DNA from: an uncultured Oscillospiraceae bacterium
Lineage (GTDB): Bacteria; Bacillota; Clostridia; Oscillospirales; Oscillospiraceae
NCBI GenBank assembly: GCA_934572365.1
Contig: CAKTKX010000013.1
Location: 1-17,355 of the forward strand
Direction of reading: 5' to 3'
DNA: 17,355 nucleotides
Of this stretch, positions 12,866 to 17,355 are shown piece after piece (positions within the stretch are counted from its first letter, which is position 1; the number at the start of each line of letters is the position of its first letter). The notes under the pieces were generated by a model. The model was not told where the DNA came from. It saw nothing but the letters and a program-made list of their open reading frames with translations, and ran no database searches. The position numbers were made by a program, and so were the translations under genes.

Positions 12866-13879
12866 ATGGTAGGAATGAAAGATGTGGCCGAAGTGGCCGG
12901 CGTGTCCACCAGCACGGTTTCCCGGGTGCTGAACGGAAAATCCTATGTCAATGAGGAAACCCGTCAGCGGGTACTGGCCGCGGTTGAAAAGACAAATTTC
13001 CGGCCGAACGCCGTAGCAAAAAGTCTCAAGCTCGGACACAGCAATACCATTTGCCTGATGGTTCCGGCCATCGAAAACCTGATGATCCCGCTGATCGTCC
13101 GGGGCGTGGAGGACACCGCCCGGAAGAGCGGCTTCAGCGTCGTTCTGTGCAACACAGACGAGGACGAGGCCATCGAAATGGCGCACATCGAAATGATGAA
13201 AACCCGACAGACCGACGGTTTTATCATCTGTTCCGCCTACGGAAGTGAAAAGGGCATCCATGATCTTCACAATCAGGGCTTTCCTCTGGTGATGGTAAAC
13301 CGCTTTCAGCCGGAGGATGTGGGCAAGATTGAAACCATCAGCGTGGACAATTACCATGCGGGCTATGACGCCACCCGTTACCTGATTCGTACCGGCCATA
13401 AGCGGATTGCCTTTGCCTACGGGCGGGAAGAGCTGATCTTCTACCGGGAACGGTATCGCGGCTATTGCGACGCGCTGAAGGATGCCGGCCTTCCCTATGA
13501 CGAACATCTCGTTATGCGGGAAACCAGCGGCGCCGAGTGCTTCTACCATCTGACCCGGGCGCTTATGGAGCTGCCCCAGCCCCCGGATGCCATTTTTGCC
13601 TCCAGCGACCCCAAGGCCTTCGTCATCATGCACGCGCTGCACGATCTCGGCAAGCGCATCCCGGCGGACGTTTCCGTGCTTGGCTTTGATAACGTTGCCA
13701 TGGCATCCATGGTGGAGCCTCCCCTTTCCACCATGGCGCAGCCCTTCCGGGAGATCGGCGCCACCGCTGCCAAAAGCGTGATCCGTCAGATTCGCTACAA
13801 GGAGGAGCATGGCGTTCTGCCCCCCGCGAACAGCTACGTGATGGCCTACGACCTGATTATCCGCCGTTCCACCAACTAA
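12866..13879 (+). CDS. LacI-family transcriptional regulator
   Basis: This 337-residue protein has the usual LacI/GalR layout. The helix-turn-helix (4-23) is MKDVAEVAGVSTSTVSRVLNG, split here only by its turn, and the hinge helix (47-55) is PNAVAKSLK, with the leucine that inserts at the central CG of operators. A type I periplasmic-binding-like effector domain (about 60-330) follows, with LMVPAIENLMIPLIVRG, TDGFIICSAYG, ISVDNYHAGYDATRYLI, GHKRIAFAYG and VSVLGFDNVAMASM. The start at 12866 follows GGAGG by 9 nt; the frame is open upstream through repeat copy C but that is non-coding repeat sequence. The three TGCAA-type operators in this locus fit a LacI-family protein, so it is the prime candidate regulator of the transporter and the dehydratase. 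It is followed 20 bp later by the epimerase-like gene and is probably in one operon with it. Confidence 0.94.
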   Translation: MVGMKDVAEVAGVSTSTVSRVLNGKSYVNEETRQRVLAAVEKTNFRPNAVAKSLKLGHSNTICLMVPAIENLMIPLIVRGVEDTARKSGFSVVLCNTDEDEAIEMAHIEMMKTRQTDGFIICSAYGSEKGIHDLHNQGFPLVMVNRFQPEDVGKIETISVDNYHAGYDATRYLIRTGHKRIAFAYGREELIFYRERYRGYCDALKDAGLPYDEHLVMRETSGAECFYHLTRALMELPQPPDAIFASSDPKAFVIMHALHDLGKRIPADVSVLGFDNVAMASMVEPPLSTMAQPFREIGATAAKSVIRQIRYKEEHGVLPPANSYVMAYDLIIRRSTN

Positions 13880-13899
13880 CCCTTTAGAAGGAATGGACT

Positions 13900-14748
13900 A
13901 TGAACCGATTTGGTATCAACCTTTGGAACTGGTGCGCAGGGCTGAATGACGACTGTCTCGGCAAGCCCACCCGGGCTGCCGAGCTGGGCTTCACCGCCGT
14001 GGAGCTGCCCATGACCGTCCCCACCGTCTCCCCCGCCCTGGCCGACGAAATACGGGATACCGGTCTGGCCGTTTCCCTTTGCGCCGCGATGGGGCCGGGA
14101 AGAGACCTTTCCAGCGAGGATCCCGCCGTCCGAAGCGCTACCATGGCGTACCTGACCGACTGCCTGAAAACCGGACAGGCATTAGGCGCCAGCGTTTTCT
14201 GCGGTCCGCTGTATGCCGGCGGCGGAAAACGGCACTGGCTGTCCCCGGAGGAGAAAAAAGCCGAGTGGGAGCGGGCTGTGACAGGCATTCAGGCGCTTTC
14301 CCGCATTGCCGAAGACTGCGGCATCACCCTCGCGCTGGAACCGCTGAACCGTTACCGCACCAGCGTTGCCAACACTGCGGGGCAGATTCTGGACATGCTC
14401 AAGGACATCGACAGAGCCAATGTCGGACTTCACTATGATACCTATCACGCCTGCCTGGAAGAAAAGGATCTTTTGGCGTCCCTGAAAAACGCTCTGGAAT
14501 CCGGAAAAGTGTTCCACTTTCACGCCTGCGCCAACAACCGCGGCGCACCCGGGCAGGGCATTGTCCCCTGGGACAGCGTGATGGATCTTCTGGTGCAGTT
14601 CGGCTACGACGGTCACATCACCATGGAAACCTTTGCTCCCCACGGGCTGGACAGCAGCTGGATCGACGTACATGAAGCGCCGGATCAGCTGGCCGCCAAC
14701 GGCCTGCGCTACCTGAAAGAATATTTTACCGGAAAAGGACTTACTTAA
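13900..14748 (+). CDS. Sugar isomerase/epimerase TIM barrel (ketose-3-epimerase-like)
   Basis: This 282-residue protein belongs to the xylose-isomerase-like / AP-endonuclease-2 TIM-barrel superfamily. It most resembles D-tagatose/D-psicose 3-epimerases: Glu147 in LALEPLNRY, Asp180 and His183 in HYDTYHACLEE, His206 in FHFHACANNRG, and Glu243 in ITMETF. The spacing 147/180/206 equals that of the metal ligands of known ketose 3-epimerases, so a Mn/Co-dependent proton-shuttling epimerase is likely. The substrate might be a ketose, keto-acid or keto-inositol. AGAAGGA precedes the ATG at 13900, 20 bp after the LacI gene. The downstream zinc dehydrogenase and SDR could supply or remove the keto group that this enzyme needs. 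Confidence 0.85.
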   Translation: MNRFGINLWNWCAGLNDDCLGKPTRAAELGFTAVELPMTVPTVSPALADEIRDTGLAVSLCAAMGPGRDLSSEDPAVRSATMAYLTDCLKTGQALGASVFCGPLYAGGGKRHWLSPEEKKAEWERAVTGIQALSRIAEDCGITLALEPLNRYRTSVANTAGQILDMLKDIDRANVGLHYDTYHACLEEKDLLASLKNALESGKVFHFHACANNRGAPGQGIVPWDSVMDLLVQFGYDGHITMETFAPHGLDSSWIDVHEAPDQLAANGLRYLKEYFTGKGLT

Positions 14749-14774
14749 TTTCAAACAGAAAGGAAGTTTCTTCT

Positions 14775-15806
14775 ATGTTTCCTATTACCAATCATGTGGG
14801 CGAGGTATACGAGCCTTTTAAAACCCATTTTCTGGAAAAAGAAATCAAGGGGCTTGCCCCCGATGAGGTGCTGGTAAAGGTTCGCGCCAGCGCCATCTGC
14901 GGCAGCGACCTGCACATTGCCCGGGGGCTGCACCCCTCCGCCCCCCTGCCCGTGACCATCGGCCACGAATTCGCAGGTGACGTGGTCGCCATCGGCAGCG
15001 AAGTCACCAATGCCAAGGTCGGCCAGCGGGTCACCGTGGAGCCGTGCATCGTCTGCGGAAAGTGCGACGCCTGCCGCCACGGCAATTACGGCTACTGCGA
15101 GCATATCAGCTACACCTACCGCCGGGGCGACGGCGCCATGGCGGACTATGTGGTGGTCAAGGAGCCTTACGTCTATGAGCTGCCCGAATACTTAAGCTAC
15201 AAGACCGGCGCGTTGATCGAGCCTCTGTCCGTGGCGACCCATGCCGTCCGCCGGGCGGATATCCGTCTGGGGGAAACCGTTCTGATCATCGGTGCAGGCG
15301 CCATCGGCATGATGGTCGCCGCCATGTGCCGCCGCAGCGGCGCCGCCAGAATCATCATTGCCGACTTCTCCGACGCCCGTCTGGAAATGGCGCTGCAGGT
15401 CGGCGCCACCGACGCCGTCAACAGCGGCCGGATCGATCTGGAAGAAGAGGTTTTCCGTCTGACCGGCGGCAAGGGCGTGGACAAGAGCTTTGAGTGCGTA
15501 GGCCGGGAGAGCTGCTTCATTCAGGCGATCATGACCCTGAAGGCCAACGGCACCGCCACCATCGTGGGCATCTACGAAAAGCCCATGGTCACCTTCCCCG
15601 CCAGCCGTCTGGTGACCCACGAGATCCATATTCAGGGCGCCCAGGGCTATTGCTGGGACTTCCCCATCGCCATCGCCTCCGCACGGGATCTGCCCATGGA
15701 TAAGTTCATAACCCACACCTTCCCCATGGCGCAGCTACAGCAAGCTTTGGAAACCGCGCTGGATCCCAAGAGCGGCAGCATCAAAGTTGTACTGACCCAG
15801 GATTGA
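14775..15806 (+). CDS. Zinc-dependent medium-chain dehydrogenase (sorbitol/threonine dehydrogenase type)
   Basis: This 343-residue protein has the polyol-dehydrogenase layout: catalytic zinc ligands Cys42 (ICGSDLH), His64-Glu65 (GHEF) and a glutamate in ALIEPLSVATHA (about 146-157). The structural zinc ligands are Cys94, Cys97, Cys100 and Cys108, all intact. An NAD-binding Rossmann motif, IIGAGAIGMMVAA, follows (about 174-186), and an acidic residue after the second strand (IIADFSDARL) suggests NAD rather than NADP. It probably oxidises a secondary alcohol of a polyol or sugar acid. AAAGGAAG lies about 10 nt before the ATG. It is 26 bp downstream of the epimerase-like gene, in one operon. Confidence 0.93.
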   Translation: MFPITNHVGEVYEPFKTHFLEKEIKGLAPDEVLVKVRASAICGSDLHIARGLHPSAPLPVTIGHEFAGDVVAIGSEVTNAKVGQRVTVEPCIVCGKCDACRHGNYGYCEHISYTYRRGDGAMADYVVVKEPYVYELPEYLSYKTGALIEPLSVATHAVRRADIRLGETVLIIGAGAIGMMVAAMCRRSGAARIIIADFSDARLEMALQVGATDAVNSGRIDLEEEVFRLTGGKGVDKSFECVGRESCFIQAIMTLKANGTATIVGIYEKPMVTFPASRLVTHEIHIQGAQGYCWDFPIAIASARDLPMDKFITHTFPMAQLQQALETALDPKSGSIKVVLTQD

Positions 15807-15867
15807 TTTTCCAGAAGAAGTACCCTTTCGGCAGCCTTCTCAAACAGTATCTTAGGAGGATTCTACT

Positions 15868-16635
15868 ATGAAAAAAACTGCAATCGTTACCGGATCCAGC
15901 CGCGGCATTGGTTTTGCCATTGCCCGGCAGCTGGGTCTGGACGGTTATAACATCGTAATGGTCGCCACCGGCGTCCAGGAAAAGAACCAGGATGCGCTGG
16001 ACGCGCTGAAAGCCCTGGGCATTGACTGCGTTTACATTCAGGCAAATATCGGCGATCACGACGACCGTCTGAAAATTGTGGAGGGCGCAGTCGCCGCCTT
16101 CGGAAGGATTGACGCCCTGGTGAACAACGCCGGTGTGGCGCCCAAGGTGCGCGCCGACCTTCTGGAAATGAGCGAAGAGAGCTTTGACCGTGTCGTGGGC
16201 ATCAACACCAAGGGCAACATGTTCCTGACCCAGGCTGTGGCGAAGCAGATGATCCGTCAGGAGCCTCTGGGCGGGCGCAAGGGCGTGATCGTCAACGTTT
16301 CCAGCTGCAGCGCCGTGGTCTCCAGCATCAGCCGGGGCGAATACTGCGTATCCAAGGCAGGTGTGTCCATGCTGACCACGCTGTACGCCGACCGTCTGGC
16401 CTGCGAGGGAATTCTGGTTCACGAGGTTCGTCCCGGCGTCATCGCCACCGACATGACCGGCACGGTAAAGGCAAAATACGACGATCTCATTGCCAAGGGT
16501 ACCTTCCCCATCGCCCGCTGGGGGCAGCCCGAGGACGTGGCCAACGCAGTCAGCGCCCTGTGCAGCGACAAATTCCTGTACTCCACCGGAAACTACATCG
16601 ACATTGACGGCGGCTTCCACATTCCCCGTCTGTAA
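15868..16635 (+). CDS. Short-chain dehydrogenase/reductase
   Basis: This 255-residue classical SDR has the cofactor motif TGSSRGIG (8-15), NNAG (86-89), an active-site serine in NVSSCSA (143-149), and Tyr159-x3-Lys163 (YCVSK). The C-terminal family hallmark RPGVIATDM is near 190-200. IDIDGGFHIPRL closes the protein. The Rossmann beta2 region (MVATGVQ) has no acidic residue, so cofactor preference cannot be read with confidence. AGGAGG lies before the ATG at 15868. With the zinc dehydrogenase just upstream it gives two successive alcohol/keto steps on the same or linked substrates. The FAD oxidoreductase gene follows at once, its ribosome binding site overlapping this stop codon. Confidence 0.93.
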   Translation: MKKTAIVTGSSRGIGFAIARQLGLDGYNIVMVATGVQEKNQDALDALKALGIDCVYIQANIGDHDDRLKIVEGAVAAFGRIDALVNNAGVAPKVRADLLEMSEESFDRVVGINTKGNMFLTQAVAKQMIRQEPLGGRKGVIVNVSSCSAVVSSISRGEYCVSKAGVSMLTTLYADRLACEGILVHEVRPGVIATDMTGTVKAKYDDLIAKGTFPIARWGQPEDVANAVSALCSDKFLYSTGNYIDIDGGFHIPRL

Positions 16636-16646
16636 GGAACAGTGCT

Positions 16647-17355
16647 ATGACCGAAGAAAGATTCAACGCAGGTAATTTCTCCGCAAGGGTTCTGCGCTGC
16701 AACACAGCCATCGTCGGTACCGGCGCAGCCGGCTACAACGCAGCCGACCGGCTATGGCAATACGGCCGGCAGGATATTTTGCTGATTACGGAAAAGCGCA
16801 CCGCCGGTACCAGCCGAAATACCGGCAGTGACAAGCAGACCTACTACAAGCTGACCCTGTCCGGGGGCGACCCCGACAGCGTCCGGGAAATGGCCGAGAC
16901 GTTGTTTAGCGGTCAGTGTGTGGACGGCGACATTGCCCTTTGCGAGGCCGCATTGTCCACCCAGGGCTTTCTCAAGCTGGCGGAGCTGGGGGTTCCCTTC
17001 CCCCGAAACCGCTACGGCGAGTATATCGGCTACAAAACAGATCATGATCCCCGCCGCCGCGCCACCAGCGTCGGCCCCTACACCAGCAAGCAGATGACGG
17101 AAAAGCTGGAAGCGGCGGTCACCGCCAAGGGCGTCCCTATGCTGGACAACACCCAGGTGATCAAGATCGTCAGCGACGGAGAAAGGGTGCTGGGTCTTCT
17201 CTGCCTGAACACGAAGGCGCAGTCGGCGGAAGACCGCTATCTGCTGGTCCGGTGCAAAAACGTGGTGTACGCCACCGGCGGCCCCGCCGGCATCTACGCC
17301 GACAGCGTATATCCCGCCAGCCAGTTCGGCGCGACGGGTCTGGCGCTGGAAGCCG
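16647..17355 (+). CDS. FAD-dependent oxidoreductase, fumarate-reductase-flavoprotein-like (cut by right edge)
   Basis: The first 236 codons are present and the frame is open to the window end. It begins ATG at 16647 with AAGGA overlapping the SDR stop. An FAD dinucleotide motif, GTGAAG (24-29, in AIVGTGAAGYNAA), is followed by an acidic Rossmann end (LLITEKR), then GTSRNTGSDKQTYYKL where related flavoproteins carry their flavin-contacting Ser/Gly loop. VVYATGGPAG near 212-221 is the second FAD motif, typical of the succinate dehydrogenase / fumarate reductase / aspartate oxidase flavoprotein group. No signal peptide is seen, so it is probably cytoplasmic. A role in dehydrogenating or reducing the imported compound or a derived enoyl/keto acid is inferred from its operon; the catalytic C-terminal half lies outside. 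Confidence 0.85.
   Translation, partial: MTEERFNAGNFSARVLRCNTAIVGTGAAGYNAADRLWQYGRQDILLITEKRTAGTSRNTGSDKQTYYKLTLSGGDPDSVREMAETLFSGQCVDGDIALCEAALSTQGFLKLAELGVPFPRNRYGEYIGYKTDHDPRRRATSVGPYTSKQMTEKLEAAVTAKGVPMLDNTQVIKIVSDGERVLGLLCLNTKAQSAEDRYLLVRCKNVVYATGGPAGIYADSVYPASQFGATGLALEA

Noticed and set aside
1..17355. CRISPR array, tRNA, rRNA, insertion sequence with transposase, or phage genes
   Set aside because: None found. The repeats seen are dispersed palindromes without regular spacers, and no transposase or integrase motif was recognised.

Overview
The window looks like chromosomal DNA of an anaerobic, GC-rich Clostridia-type Firmicute, plausibly a gut Oscillospirales member. The grounds are strong AGGAGG-type ribosome binding sites, sigma70-like promoters, clostridial-style regulators and Fe-S proteins, a stand-alone copy of the C-terminal domain that clostridial KDPG aldolases carry, and C/G-rich third codon positions. 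Taxonomy is inferred from style only. No rRNA, tRNA, CRISPR array, transposase or phage gene was seen.

Left part (1-2560), mostly minus strand: a Crp/Fnr-family regulator gene (1636-2310) is followed by a consensus promoter (1532-1560). This promoter feeds a cobalamin riboswitch with its own intrinsic terminator, then a second cobalamin riboswitch with its own terminator hairpin, then a small gene with a homing-endonuclease-associated repeat (445-903). A third cobalamin riboswitch is cut by the left edge and must serve a gene outside the window. Divergent from the regulator is a small Fe-S protein gene (2565-3263) that ends in a clear terminator.

Middle (3350-5650): an L-fucose/arabinose-isomerase-like gene (minus) is divergent from a LysR-type regulator gene (plus). 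The shared intergenic region holds a strong promoter for the isomerase and a palindrome next to the LysR gene.

Right part (5690-17355), all plus strand: an apparent catabolic locus. A lipoprotein substrate-binding protein is followed by a terminator and then by livH-livM-livG-livF-type ABC genes, a free-standing KDPG-aldolase-C-domain-like (VOC fold) protein, an IlvD/Edd-family dehydratase, a LacI-family regulator, a ketose-3-epimerase-like TIM barrel, a zinc medium-chain dehydrogenase, a short-chain dehydrogenase and the start of an FAD oxidoreductase. Three near-identical LacI/CcpA-type operators (core TGCAAnCGnTTGCA) lie at the promoter of the binding protein (two, exactly 160 bp apart, flanking the promoter) and immediately before the dehydratase gene. 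The simplest reading is a LacI-controlled uptake and catabolism system for a sugar acid, polyol or related polyhydroxy compound. It uses a transporter of the family usually assigned to branched-chain amino acids. The substrate cannot be named from the sequence.

A family of about 160-bp near-perfect palindromic elements occurs three times in full (295-455, 2382-2542, 12685-12844) and once as an internally deleted form (7203-7265). Their arms co-vary between copies. Three of the four end 21-26 nt before a start codon. The fourth supplies the stop codon of the gene at 445-903.
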